From NCBI RefSeq assembly GCF_021347895.1, contig NC_067116.1, positions 37,707,639 through 37,771,638 on the forward strand: 64,000 nt of DNA, read 5' to 3'. Positions 33,407-47,600 of this stretch are shown one piece after another. The stretch is from Acanthochromis polyacanthus. Its lineage: Eukaryota > Chordata > Actinopteri > Pomacentridae. Made by a program: the position numbers and the translations under genes. Each line of letters opens with the position of its first letter. Positions within the stretch are counted from its first letter, which is position 1. The notes under the pieces were generated by a model. It was not told the origin of the DNA. It worked only from the letters and a program-made list of their open reading frames with translations, and made no database searches.

Positions 33407-36400
33407 CTGGTGGAGAGAGAAAAAAACACACACACACACACACAAAAGGGAAAGGAAAAGGGCAGACAATTTATTAAAGGAGCATGTCAGAGATGGAATA
33501 GGATGAAAGGCGAGAGCGGAAAAGTGATGTAAGAGGGGAGATGAATCACCGATGAGCGTCAGAAAGTAGTCGGATGGAGGTGAAACCAGGTACGGGGTGA
33601 AGAAGGAAAAGGATCAAAAAAGCAAGGAAGGTCAAAACCACATGTTCTCTGTGGATGGTTTAACTGTTTCCACCACTGAGGGAATCTGTTTTATCTCACA
33701 TTCAGTAGACTGGGTGCCTTTAGCAAGGGCACACTGAGCTAGCCACCCACTCTCAGCCTCAGTGTAAGCTCGTTCCTGGGGTGTACTGCCAAATTAGATG
33801 GCTCCGTCCCTTTTCTGGGTTTGCCAACAAAGAAATGTCGTCTGCAATGAATGATAACAACGTTATAACTCTGGGCCATAAAAACAACTCTGTCCAAAGA
33901 TAAAGAGTCATAAGCAAAGGAATTTTTATCACTTTGAACAGAAGCTACATTATTTCAGTATTTCATCATTACTGTCACAGTGTGAGCGGAGAGGGAAGTG
34001 AAATACGCAGCTTGGTTTAGTGAATATTTATACACATATCAACCCTTTGTGTGTCCTCTGAAGAAGCAAGAAATTACAGTGAAAAGCTATGACATCTACT
34101 TTGTCAATTCTGCCAGACTGACTCACACTTAGTGAAGTTAATTCAAAACTCTAGACTTACAAAAGCGGTGGAATAAAAGGAGCAGATTTTAGATTCTGCA
34201 GGGTAAAAGTAAGAGGTAGTTTCTGCAATGACACTGCAAAGTCATCACTTTATGCCATCTAGAAAATCAGATTTTGTGCTTTTTCACTTTACTTTCTAGC
34301 ACACGCCTATTCTATTGCATGAGGTGTCAACCTGTTGTAAAAATTTGTTTTGAGAAGTCTTAAAGAGGGAGGAAAAAAAATCCCACCTCAAGCAGAAAAC
34401 ACTTCAAAGGATACTCTGCCACTTCTAAGCATGCACAGGGGGATTTAATTCAGGCTGCAACCATGGTAATCTTTTTTTTTTTCTTTCTTTCTTGAAGTTA
34501 TTAACAATAAGAGCACGAATGGGAAGCCTGATGGTGACAGCAGCTCTCGAGGGCAATTCATGCAGGAGTTTTGGTCCTAAAGTGTCACCAGCAGAAGTTT
34601 TATATTTAGCATGCACATTGTTAGTTCTAAAAATAACACAACAGAAATGTGAAGATGACTCAATGCAGCTTTAAGTCTTGCTGTCTGTGGTCCAGCTCTG
34701 TGAAAACCCTGCTGTGTACAAACTCACATTTTATGCAGATGATTTTGGGTCGGTCCCACTTGCCGTTGGCGCGACACTTAGCAGTGGGCACATGGCGCTG
34801 CAGGAAGCCGTCGGCGCACTGGTAGCGCACCACCGAGTGGATGTCATAGTGGGAACGCTTCCGACCAATCAGGAAGGCATTATCCACAGTGGGAGGTGCG
34901 CCGCAAAGCACTGTAGAGGCAGAAAAGCACAGAATATTAATCAGGTTGCCTGCTCTTGTTTATTTACATCCCCTGCTGTGTGATTAGTATATATTTTATA
35001 AAGGAGCACATACATGACTTTTAATGGATTCACCTCATCAGCCAGCCTCGCTAAAGCATTTCAGTGTCCCTGATAGCTTTGTTGCAACACTGCAGGAGTA
35101 TAACTTGGTGAAAAACATCTCTCACAACACCACTCACAGCTCAAAAACCAAAAATGTGGATTTAGTGTCTGCAGGACAGAGTGCCTGTCCAAGAGAGTGG
35201 GCGCCTGTCAAAGTAACACGGCGTTTTAGACGTATAAAGAGTGGAGGCAGAATCAGAGGAATGTTTACACAAGCTGAGATGGAGGGAGGACTGACACTCC
35301 GGTCAGAGACTGACAGGGTGGACAAGCCTCAAGGAAGCACTCAAACAACTTCAGCGATATTTTAACTCTCCTGTCAGGGGTGCCAATCTCCTCTGGCGGA
35401 GGCAGTGGGCGAGTGTGTTGCTACTTTGGGAATTCTTGATAGAATTCCTGCAGCTGAAGCTCAAATGCCTTCTTGTTTTCAACTTTATGCACATCAATAT
35501 CATAGACATTTTTTGGGGCATCACCTTGTATTTCTATGTGATCAGCCACAACTTTAAAGTCAGTGATGGGCAAACAACATTGATTGTGCAATGCAACGTT
35601 CTGCTGGGAAACCTTCGGAACCGGCACTGATGTGGATAAAACTTTCACACATACCACCCACCTAAACAGTGTTCTAGACCAACTGAACCTCAACCGTAGC
35701 AACTTCCCTCCTCAAAGGCAGTGGTATCCTCCAAACAAGACAAGACTTCACACAACACCCCAAAAACCCACCCTATAATTCAGGTGATGCAAAGGATCTG
35801 CTGCCAATGTCCCAATGCCAGACACCACAGGACGCCCACAGAAGACCTATACAATATTAGGCAGATGGTTTAAATTTTGTGACTGATCAAAGTAGGTAGA
35901 CAGGCTAGCAGTGGACTGTTCACTGTAGCTAGAAGCTTCAGTGCTGTGGGTCCCAAACCTTTCCCTTCACTGTAGGTTTTTTTTTTTTAATATTAATCTT
36001 AACAGATTTACACACATTTGTTATTTTTTCTTAGCAATAACAAACATGTCACTGATCTGCAACATATAAGAGAAAATTGATATTCAATGCCATTTCCCTA
36101 CATAAAACCATCATGCACATTTCAAATATTGTAGATTGGCTGTAGTACCTGGTTCTGCCTCTTTCCGTATATATTACTACAGCGATTAAAGGAGGCAGAG
36201 CAGAAGGCATCGGTAAGCAGAGAATTAGTAGGAGTTCAGTCTAGGGCTGGACGATATGGCCAAAAAATAAAATTGCGATTTTTTTAGTCATCTTGGACAA
36301 TTACGATTTTAATCGATTTTTGTTGTTTCTTTGCGGTCTGTTTGCTATGGCTAGTGCTAGCCATGCCGCACTCCCATAGCTGTGGGCACTCTACCCATTC

Positions 36401-39400
36401 TTTAGGATGCCTCTGCCGGAGGTGCTGAAAGAGGTTAGTTGTGCTGCTACTTTTTGTTTTCACAGTACTTTTGCAAACCTTGCACATGACTACAGTTTGC
36501 TCTGTGTCAGTCTTGTCAAAGCCGAACCACTTCCATATAATCGATGTAACATGAGGCCCTTTTCTCGCGACCAACTCTTCGTCTGCTGTTCTGTCTGCCA
36601 TGACGGCGGTGTGAGTGTTGTGGCAGAAGGACATGAGAGGCGGAAGCAAACGCCAGTGCACAAGTTGTGAAAGGCAGAAGAAGAATCTGTATTGCTATAT
36701 ATTTAAGCTCGCCTCGATTTGACGATTTGGCAAATTTTCAAATCGTCAGGTTTTAAAAAGGGGAATTAATCGAATTATTTCTATTTATTGCCCAGCCCTA
36801 GATCAGTCAGTAAAGGGCCACGAGGACAAAGTCTTTAGTGAGATTTAATGACATCCAGCGAGCGCATATATGCAATTTCAAGCCAGGATCAATTAGGACA
36901 ATGTTCCTGCATCCCAATAGCAAAAACAAAGTGTTGCTTTCACGGCCTATATCATGCACTGATATTGTGGTTTTGCCAGCGATATGAATGCCTAACCACC
37001 AGAAAGTGAACTGAATGTAAATGACTTCCTTCTTTACAAATATTGATTGATATTGCTGTCCATGTCAAGTTACCCAATTTTCTAACACAGCGGACATCAA
37101 CAAAGGATGGGGCTTAGGTTCTTCTTGGTATCTATCAGTCAAGAATGTGCTGATTAGGCCTCATTCCAATCTAAGGAATCAGATCAACAATTCATGCTAT
37201 TTTATCAGTTTTCATGTTTCTGATGGCAAAAATTTATTCCATGACCACATTTCCTGTGAACCAACCTGACTCCACTCCACGACTAAGACCCAGCTTGAAG
37301 TCCTTTCAAAAAGAAAACCAAGACTAAGAAAACTAACCAGAAGTGTTAAGGGTCACAGATCCTATTTTGTCAACACCAAAAACTACCACTGATTCCATGC
37401 TTGAAAGTCATTTACACACTTCAGGGATAAAAGAAGTCAGGAGAGGACTTTATCAGCAATCAGAAAATGTTTACAATCCTACTTAATTCCCTTGTCCTTG
37501 TCCTAATACCTCTTAAATTCTTAATAAGGGAAAGCAATGTCATTAACTCTGATGAAAGGTTTAATGCCACATTTACAGTTTAATGTGTTGTGGAAGGAAA
37601 GGGGCAAAAAGCACTTCCCCGCTCACTTGAGACGATCACTGACTCGGCACAAATGGAAGGCTAAAAGGTAGTTCTCCATTAGCCTTCACCTATGTATGTT
37701 GCTGAATGATTTCTCACAGTGGGGGCAAGCTGAGGCAGAAAGTACTGAAGTGGGGATGAAAGAAAATGTCACTAAACTCAGAAAAATCAAACGGAGCCAC
37801 GATTTTACGGGAGTCGGAAAAGGCCTTTGTAGAAAAAAGCCTAAAGGACGTACAGGGTTACTAGCAAGATGGGGTTTTTTTGGGGGGGAAGCTCATAAAA
37901 ATGTACTTTACAAAATGCACCAAAGGCATTACTCAGACTTTTAAGCTGTGACTTGAATTGCTAAAATATAAATCTGGGGTTTTGGAGAACAGGTTCAGAA
38001 TCTCCAATACAGAATGCACTGTGTGTGAAGTTTACTAATGACACAGCTGATGTAAGGCATCAGTCAAATTACTCAATGTAACACGCAGCACTCCTCCATG
38101 CATACAAGTGCTTGTAGTACAATAGATGTGTGCATGTTTGGTGTAAACTGCAAGTTTCTCAAGGTATTTTTGCTGCCTTTGTGCCTGTGTGGCAGTGAGC
38201 AGTCAGTGTGTATTAGTGTAACTGGAGAAGCTGCAGACAGTTAGATGCTGGTTCCTCTCAGCACTCCTTTATGGCCTCAAAGCATCCGCACACCTACCGG
38301 CAATCACGTTAGAACGAATCAGAGAGATACCAAAGGGTGAGCATTGCCTGCAACATACCACTGGGAGTGAGTGGATAAATTCAGTGTTGTTTGTGAAATA
38401 AATTGTAACGCTTGTTTGTGTGAATATTGCCAGTGACAGCTGCTGAGACCTACTGGTTTTGTTTCACAGGATGGAAAAAAAACATGGCTTAAAAAAACTA
38501 CCATAGATAGCAGTGTGTTTACACTGCAGACTAAAAAATGCGTTAAAAAACTGTGAAAATCTGACAGCAAAGGTGCCAGACAAAGAATATTACAAGTGGT
38601 GTAATACTGTGACATTTAAAAGCTGTAAAAATGGTTCAACTAAAGGCAGCAAAATAAAGACAGTTTTAGCTGATTTTCTTTTCTTTCTTTTACAGTCAAA
38701 ATGTAAACTTATATTTTTTTCTGTTATTTTACCAGGTATTATCTTTAATTTAACAAAACAGGAAAAATCTCTAAAATAAAGATAAAAGGCTTTACACCAT
38801 TTTTGAATCCTTACTACGCCATAAAAAGCCAGATTATCAGCCCTGTGAATTGCCAAAACCTACGAAGTTCCCGGCAGTTTTCGTCAGTTTACATACATAA
38901 AGTCATGCACAGCATACTGTACATAATTTTATTTAAAAAAACAGTAAATGTCTGTTAAATAGCAATATTTTTGCTGCTTTAAATACAGTGAAAATAGTGT
39001 AATTTTACAGTAACATACTATAACAGAACAAATTACTATTTGCAAAAGAAGGATTTTTGATGTGGCCATTATGTGCAATTTTGCTCTGGTTTTTAACAGG
39101 TAATGTGTAAACTAACTTTTTTTTCTGTGAATTCACTAGATCTCTGTAATTTAACAATACTGTGAAAAACCATGATTATTATTATTTTTTTACAGTATAC
39201 TCTTGGATTTTTCTCATTCTTGGCTTCATAATCAAGACTTTTGCATACCAAAGGTATAGTTATCATGTAATTAAACAAAAAGACAAAAACCAGATGGAGG
39301 ATGTCTTTAAATTTTATTTGCATCAAAGAAAATCACTACAATTAGAAGAGAAATCAGACTCCACTTTCATACTTTTAGTCCCTTTCAGACATGTATTTCT

Positions 39401-41583
39401 TCCATTAGTCTGATGGCATGTTGGTCTCATGTCTGAATCAGCATCCTGCTCCGTTTTCTGTAAAAGCTGTGATGGCAGTTTTAAACAGTCGGACCCAGTA
39501 ACATTTCACTTGCACCTGGGCACAAGTCTGAACTGCACCCTGTAACTTTAATGGATAGGCCAGGCACAAGCGATGTTCTTCGAGTTGTGAGATGTGATTT
39601 GTTGAAGGCCTTTCCCACATTGTAGCATCAATATTGGTTCAAAGACATCCCTAAATGGCAAAAGTTTCCATGTCAAAATCATAAAACACATTTCTCATTA
39701 ACCTTGCTCTACAGTTTGACATCTACTCCAAAGGGAAATGTCAGACAATAACAGGTCAGAATAATGAGACTCGTCTATAATAAATGTAATTAGGGTGGTG
39801 ACAAAATGTTTTAACATGAACCAAAGTTTAGTTGGTTGTTTCCAGTCTATTCACTGAGTTTATTAATGACCTGCAGCATCAGACAGCAGCAAAAACAATA
39901 TAAGCATCTCCAAAGAGAGAGAGTTGTGCACATTTCTAAATGTGGAATGAAGCGACTTCATTAATTACTCAGAATTCTAAATTATCTGCTACATGGAGAC
40001 AAGACTGATCTGCATCTGACCTTTGTTCACCTCAGACAGGAGAGCTGTTACACACAGTCACAGTTTCAGCTGCAGTTGAATCATTTTTGCATTTCTATTG
40101 AGTCTTTATATGAATTATGTCATCTGATGTTCTGTCAAATCTCACAAGCATGACTAATATGTGGGCATTGTGGCATTACTTTCATGGGTCTGTCTTAAAA
40201 AATTTAGACAAATATAAATGTAAAAGGGACCAATGTCTAACTGACAAAATGTTGTCACTTTGTCAGACTGATGAAGCCATCCCATGTCTGAAAAGGGCTT
40301 TTTATTCTTTGGGGCTGGACCAGAGGGTGTTTAGTTTAGAAATCTAACATCATGACACAACATTACATTTTAAATTTGCTTAGAAATTAAACACATGACC
40401 AAACTCATTGGTCCACTGCACGGCCATGTGAGTCACCTAACTCTAAGTTTACTTGCAAGACGTTGAACTTTTCCCCCTGACTTTGAGCTGAAGAACAGAG
40501 TAGCGGTAGAGCGAGAGAGAAACTCCTCAGAGACCTGGTGGCAGGTCATGGCCTTGTGCACACACCTCCCTGTGGAGGATGTAGCTGTCGAAGAACAAAG
40601 TCTACAAAATGATAAGGTGGCGTCCTGTGGGGAGGTTTGTAGCTGCTCAGGTGTGGTTGGTGAGGAAGGCCGAAATCTTCTCCTCATCATCTGTCCTCTC
40701 TGTGACGGAACAGATTCATCATCAGTGCTAGCAAACAAATCAAAACAAAGATTACTATACTGGAACATGGGTACATTCACTCACACTTCAGTCCTTTCGG
40801 AACAAAAATATCAACCATTTAAGAAGCTTCACTAACACACTTTTCACACATAGCAGAAAACATGCATGCTAGCCGATTACTCATACAGAAATAAATTGTC
40901 CTCTATTATTTAAAAAATGCCATTTCAGAAATGGTACAGCATTACACACCAGTGGACACATGAATCGCTGAAGGCGCTGACAACAGCCTATCATTTCCCC
41001 AAAGCGCTCCGAGTGTCTGCTGAGTATGTCACGCAAAATTAGATTTCCTCCCTCTGTGCATAATAACCCATCAAAACTAGTGGAATAATTTCATAATACT
41101 TACATGCCCTGTTGTAGGTGAATTTCTTCTCATTCTCGCTGGAGGAGCTCAGAGGCAGACCGCTGTGTGACGCCCTCGTCACTGTAATCCAAATGCAAAT
41201 GTAAAACGGGATCGGCGCTTCAGGTTTCCTTTTTTCTTCATCCTCCCCTATATGATGTTGATCCAGCAATCAAGTGCTGCTGAATGTGGCATAATCACTT
41301 CCTCACAGTGCATCAGTCCTTACGTCTACATTTTATTACGGTTCTATGCAAAGATTTAGCCAGTGAGACGGCTCAAGGTAACTTTTTCCCCACATTTTCT
41401 GAAATATGAATGTGGAAAATCAGAGATGTGATGAAATCAGCAGCTTTAAAGTTCAGTGTGTGTGATTCCTGATTAGAGGCTTGTGCAAGTTACCTCCACC
41501 GTCTCATCAGGTGACTGTCTCACTTTTTTCCGTAAAAAAAAAAGAAAAAATCATCACCATCTGCACTACACGGCACCCCGACT

Positions 41584-41618
<35 letters not shown>

Positions 41619-44600
41619 AAGCGTCTGATCAAGGAGTCCGATTGGCTCATGTGACGAGAAGACAAACAGAACACATGAGCTGTGATTATTAGAAATCAGC
41701 TGGGGAATACTCAGCACGGAGCTGACAAAACTCTGCTGATAAGACAAGACAGTACTTGGGGTTTACTTGGAGTGAAGAAAGAGGCTGACTGGGAAGCGGA
41801 GGGGAAGATGAAAAGATGCTGCTGATTGTAAGTGACTGATTAAGGTCAGAGGTGGGCTGGATGCCGGGGACGAGTGACAGTCTGCATCAGAGGTGGTGCA
41901 ACACCTTTGCTTGTGAGGGAAATAGCTTCTCTTTCATACAAGAACAGAGCAGCAGCGATTCAGGAGGGATGCTTGTTGCACACGGCTAGGAAAGTTAGAA
42001 TCTCTATACTTGGTAGAGCACAAAAAATGAGCTTAAATCAAGATAATAACCATAAATGAGGCTTCTGAGCATTTCGTGACATCAAGTGTTGCATCTCTTG
42101 CATCTTCCTGTTGGTTTTCTGCTGTAATTCTTTAAAAATTTCCCCAAGAATTTAAAATTTACTGATTATTACCCAACTAATAACGTCATCTACTGTCAAC
42201 ATGCATGTCCAGATACGTTCTCTCTACTCTGTAAGGCATTAGTGTCTTGTCCAAAATAAGATTATGATTGATGTTTGCTGCATCTCTTGCTTTTTCTCAT
42301 ATATTTTCCTGTCGTTTCTGTTTATCTGACGTAAATAAACTGATATAATGAAGCGCATTTATCAAGCCACTTCACACTTCCTTACTGTGCCTAATTATTA
42401 AAGAAATGCTGTTACTTAATTTGTTAATTTGTTGCATCTGTTGCTTTTTCTCCTCCCTCTTCCTGCTGTTTTTCCACCGTGATTCTCCAAAAAGTGCCCC
42501 CAAAAATGTTGAATTTACCAATTATTACCCAACCAAAATCTCATGTAGTATCAACATGTATTTCCAGATAAAGATATAATAATTTTTGGAAAATCCTCTA
42601 TTTATCTGGAGTAAATAAAGCATTCAGTGAAGTGCACTTGCTCACAGCAAAGTGTAGGAGTAGCCTGCATGAGAACAAATAAAAACTTCAAAATTCAAAA
42701 AATGTAGGATTTGCAAGCACGCACATAATAATAGCATTATTGGCAAAATAATACGGTGTGGAATGGAAATAGAAAAAGAAAAGAAAAAGGAGTGTACTCT
42801 TCTATCAAATGGTAAAATGCAAATAGTGAGCCAAAAATAGTGTATAAATTATACACATTGCTTCATGTATTATATGAACAATACTTCATTGTTCATTACT
42901 GTCTCTGTACTGCAGTCATATTTAATTTATTATCTACAGTGTAGCTTTACTTAAGGTTGTAAATAGGTGAAAAAAGAAGCATTTTTATTTTTATCTGTCA
43001 CTTATGTCCAAACTTTCCCTTTTTACACGCATGACACAGTTTGATAAATACACTCTCTGATCTCTTCAAAGCTCCAGGGAGACTCGTGACAACGCAGCCA
43101 CCAGTATCTTGTTGTGTCCCAGTATTTCTCTGAACCAGCCACCGAGCTCCTATTTATACATCTGTCTTCTCTGCACTGGTCAGAAATCTGACCTGTATGC
43201 AAATGTGCGGTGAAAAATAAGCCCTAACAGGCTCTCAAAAGAGTTTGTGGCGGCCTAACTCCAGCACAAAGACCAGTCAGCTGCAACATGGGACGTGAAG
43301 AAGACGTTGCGACATTTATGAGAGCTAAACAACCACCAAGTTTGCTCCCGGACGAAAAGCAGGAAGCATTTTCCATCTCAAGACATGCTTCATCGTACTA
43401 AAGCAGAACATTTGGCAGAGGAAATGGAGCCTTGATAGGAGCGTGACATGGAAAACTTCCCTAATGTCGAGCTGGAGGATGATGAGAGATGGAAGTCGGG
43501 GAGCCGGTGAGAGCGACTCTGAAGTGCACGGACTGACTGAAGAGGCTCAGTGCTAATCTCTTCCACCGCTAATGTAAAGTATGACACAGTCTGGGTGTTC
43601 AGAATCATCCCGAAGGTTTGTGCTGTCAGACTTTAACAGAAACAGGCTGCAACACTTGTGAGCTGCTTTACATAAAAATAAAACACAGTCTCGGGAATAT
43701 TTCATCACCTTTCTAGTATGATTTTACTTTAAAGGCTGTAAGGACTAAAACCCTGACAGCAGAGTGAGGTTGTTCCTCCTCTGCCCTTCTCCTCGCTCTC
43801 CCTCTGCCTCCTTCACTCCAATTTTTTTTTTACTTCCTTTTTAAAATCTGATGTCTCTTGCTTCTTCAGCCGCTCTCTGCCTCCTTAACTCGCTGTCAGT
43901 CATATTAATCACCTGCTGAAGCGACACAAGAGAACCCTCCTCCCCTCCCCGTCCGTCCTGTTGATCTCACCTGTTCCCTTCTTGCAGACGTAGGGCAGGT
44001 TGTAGTTGCAGGGCACGTCATTCCATTTGCCATTTTCATGAGCAATCATAACCACGCAGTCTTCTCCTCCGGCGAAGAAGTTGTCGGGCTGGTTTTCCCG
44101 CCAGTTCTCGTATTGCTGCAAGAGACGGAGACAGAATACCTAAGAAACCAAAGCTATTTTCCCTAAGAATAAATTATTAACAGAGAATGTTCGATGCATT
44201 CTCATTGGCAGTAGTACATTTCTCACTAGTTTGTGAATGTCAGTTTCAGTATCATGTGTGATCACATCACATTTTCATGTACAATATTTCACATTTACAT
44301 GCACTATTGTCATTTTCATGTGCAACATTTCGTTTTTATCCCATTTTTCAGGTGCAGTAATGTCATTTTCACGTGCAATATTTCACATTTATGTACAGCA
44401 CTGTCAATGTAACAATCAATATTGAATTTTCATCTCATTTTTTTAGGTGCAATATTTCAATTTCATTTGCCATATTACCTCAGTATAATTACAAGCACTA
44501 CTTTTGATTGTTCAATTCTAACCTTATTTTAGCTCATCTACTTTATTTCAGTAATGTATTGTACTTATTATCGTATCGTATTGTATCGTATCGTATCGTA

Positions 44601-47600
44601 TATTTAAACTCCACTGAATCAACAGCTGACTACAAATCCAAACAGCTTGTTCCTCACCAGGTCCATCTTGTCAGTCCATTGGAAGTCGTCCTCCACTGTG
44701 CGATCGTTTAGCCCAATCCAGGTGTTGTCATGACTAAGACCTGAGGAAGAACAAGAAGATGTGAAAGTCAGAGGCAAGTAAATGTACAACACAGACTCAC
44801 ACAATCACATGAAAAAGTAAATATAGTGGGGGCAATTTTTTTTTTTTTTTTTTTTTTTTTACGCCTGACCATCTTCAATTTGACAGTTTTTTAAAAAGTG
44901 TTTAATATTATAATTTCAATGGCACCACTTCTCATATGAATTGGTTAACAATGATTTTCCTTTCAGCCCAGTAACAATATTATGTAGTCCTTCCAGTTGG
45001 GACACTATTGGAGTGGTTTCATCATCATATCTACTCAATGATTGTCCCAATATTGGTCATAAATGCAAAAAAAGCTCATTTAATATGCCTGTGACTGGCA
45101 GCATACTCTATATTTTAAAACTTCTATTGGTGCCAGTCACAAGAAAAACAATCACCCTGTTAGTGTGTAAAATAAAGGTTTGATGATTTGCGGAATATTG
45201 AAGTAGACAGAAACATCAACATTTTTTGACCAAATGTACACCTTCATATAAATATTTGTACTATTATATCAAAGCAGGGTTGTAGCATTGATGACCATAT
45301 ATGCATCTCAATGAGCCTGCAAAATTTCCTGACTCTAACTACATTATTTCTCAAGTTATTGTGGAGAAAAATATGCTGCAAAAATGGACAAGACCTCATT
45401 TTCTTTAAGAATTTTTAACTCAAAAATGAATGTTACCTTTGACCTCAGGCTTTACAAAACTCAGTCACTCTTCAGTACTTGAAAAAAGTCAATTTAAAGA
45501 TGGTTGAGTGTGGGGCATTTGGTGAATTGAGGCGGAATGATGCAGTGCAATAAATGATAGAAAAACAATGGGGTGAAAAGCTTTCTGTAAATGTGAAATG
45601 ATACTTGTGCTTACATCATGGTGCTCTGTGGGCTGTTCCCCTTAAATGCATCCAAAAAATATAAATCCATGAAACAGAACCGGTTATTCTGGAAGGGTTC
45701 GAATTACAAAGACTTTCAGTTTCTACTGTACTAATGTGTAAAGCTGCAAAAAACTGCTGGATGGCAAAAAACAGTGCATTCATGCCTTGTAAATATCCTC
45801 GTGTGCTTTGTGATGCTATTTGGTAACATTGGATTCATGCTATAACAATGAAGCCCTCATGATACAATCAAAGCTCCTCCAGAGTAACAGAAACCAGCAG
45901 ACAACTGTTTCAGTTTAGCAGTTTTGCTCCCCTTCGACTGGTAAGCTTCCTCTCCGGTGCAAAATCAATAAAAGGCTTAAATATTACATATGGCGCTGTT
46001 ATTCTGCTCCGTCCAGCAGCTTCCTCACATGAAGCCTGAGACGAACAATAACCGGGATACGCTGTTACTCTCTGAGATGCGCTGGCGATGAGATATTTGC
46101 TTGTGTGAAAAGAAATTTCCCTAATGGATGTTTTGGGTAAATCTCATTTGTGTGTGCGGGGGCGTCTATGTGTGCATTTTTGGTTGGAGCGCGTGCATCC
46201 ACGGTACTGTACGTAATGGAATTTCAATCACAGTGTATCTGATTAACATCATTACCAGGCCCATTAATCTTCCTAATGGCTCTGATCCCCTTATTGCTGG
46301 GGTGGAGACGTCCATTTTCGAGGCAATTAAACACACTTTTTGGTAACTGGGCGCATAAGAAGAAAGATGAGTGCTAGATGGATGGCACTGCTCTGGCATC
46401 TGCCTGAGACAGAAGGTGGATGGGGGATTACAGGAGGTTGCTGCTGGTGAACTGGCATTATTACAACACAAGTGGCAGCCAGCAGGGAGAGCAGCGAAGA
46501 ATGAGGAGATGAAGGTTTATGAGGCACCAAAGAAAGACCGAATGGATATTAGCCTGGTAATGCTGACTGGCACGAATAAACTGCACTCTGTGGCCAAATA
46601 TTTAAGTCCGCGATGAACATAAGTGGAGGCTATCATTAAAATGTAAGTGTAGCAATGTTTCATTGTTGGCTCGTGTGCCAAAAATTCAAATAGGATTCTC
46701 AGATAATTCAGTTTAACATGAACTAGCAGATGGGTTGGCTTTGCTACAGACGAAAGCAAACTGTAAAAGCACATACTTGAGGGAACCAAAGCGAGAAAGC
46801 TGAAAAATACTATAAAAGAAATAACTTTGAACTTCTCTGACACACAAATACCAGCAACAACTAACCCAAAAAAAGCAAATATTTACCTTAAAATACCCAA
46901 ATCTAGCTGCGTTTTTGTACAACTTTCTCGACAGTTCTAGGTCTTTTTCACAGACGTCCACATGAATCATAACTAAAATCATGTTCAACACTTGTCTCAT
47001 TCAATCCATATTCAAGATATTGACATTTGCATTTACTTCACTTCACACAAAAGCTTTTAATACACACACTGTTCACCGCTATCAAGACAAATCACATCTG
47101 AAGAGAGGATATAATAGTATATTAAATGCCCCATCACAGACACTTACATCAGAGTCTGTAGCACCATTTCATTGCAACTAATGGTGACACACATTTATTT
47201 AGCCGAACAGACTCCTCAGGGTGTTTTTTCAGCAGGGCGCAGTAAAAACCCCTTTAAGGGCTGAACCCCAAGGACATTTATCACTGAGTTATGGAAAACA
47301 CAAAACGTAAGAGGTGCCGTCACAAAGTATGCCAATAATAACGTAGAGGAGAGTCAGTAAACGCTAGGAGTCGCTGTTCTTTACGGCATCGTCATAGAAA
47401 AATGGGAGTCATCTGGTTAAATTAGCCATAAAATAACCTCAGTATCTAATAAATCAAAGCCTCAGGTCACTTTGTTGGCTCTACTGTAACGACAATAAAA
47501 CATGTAATCCTCAGTTGCTCTTTTAGAGATGATAAACGTACGTCTGCGAAACAGCAGCCTGGTAAGACTGTCATTATGCTACTGTTAGCATTTAGCGCCA

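Noticed and set aside
32870..33506. Long frames on both strands around the ncan tail (199, 130, 127 and 117 codons)
   Set aside because: They are by-products of GC-rich DNA. The splice phase from the sushi exon selects the short third frame with the His-rich tail.
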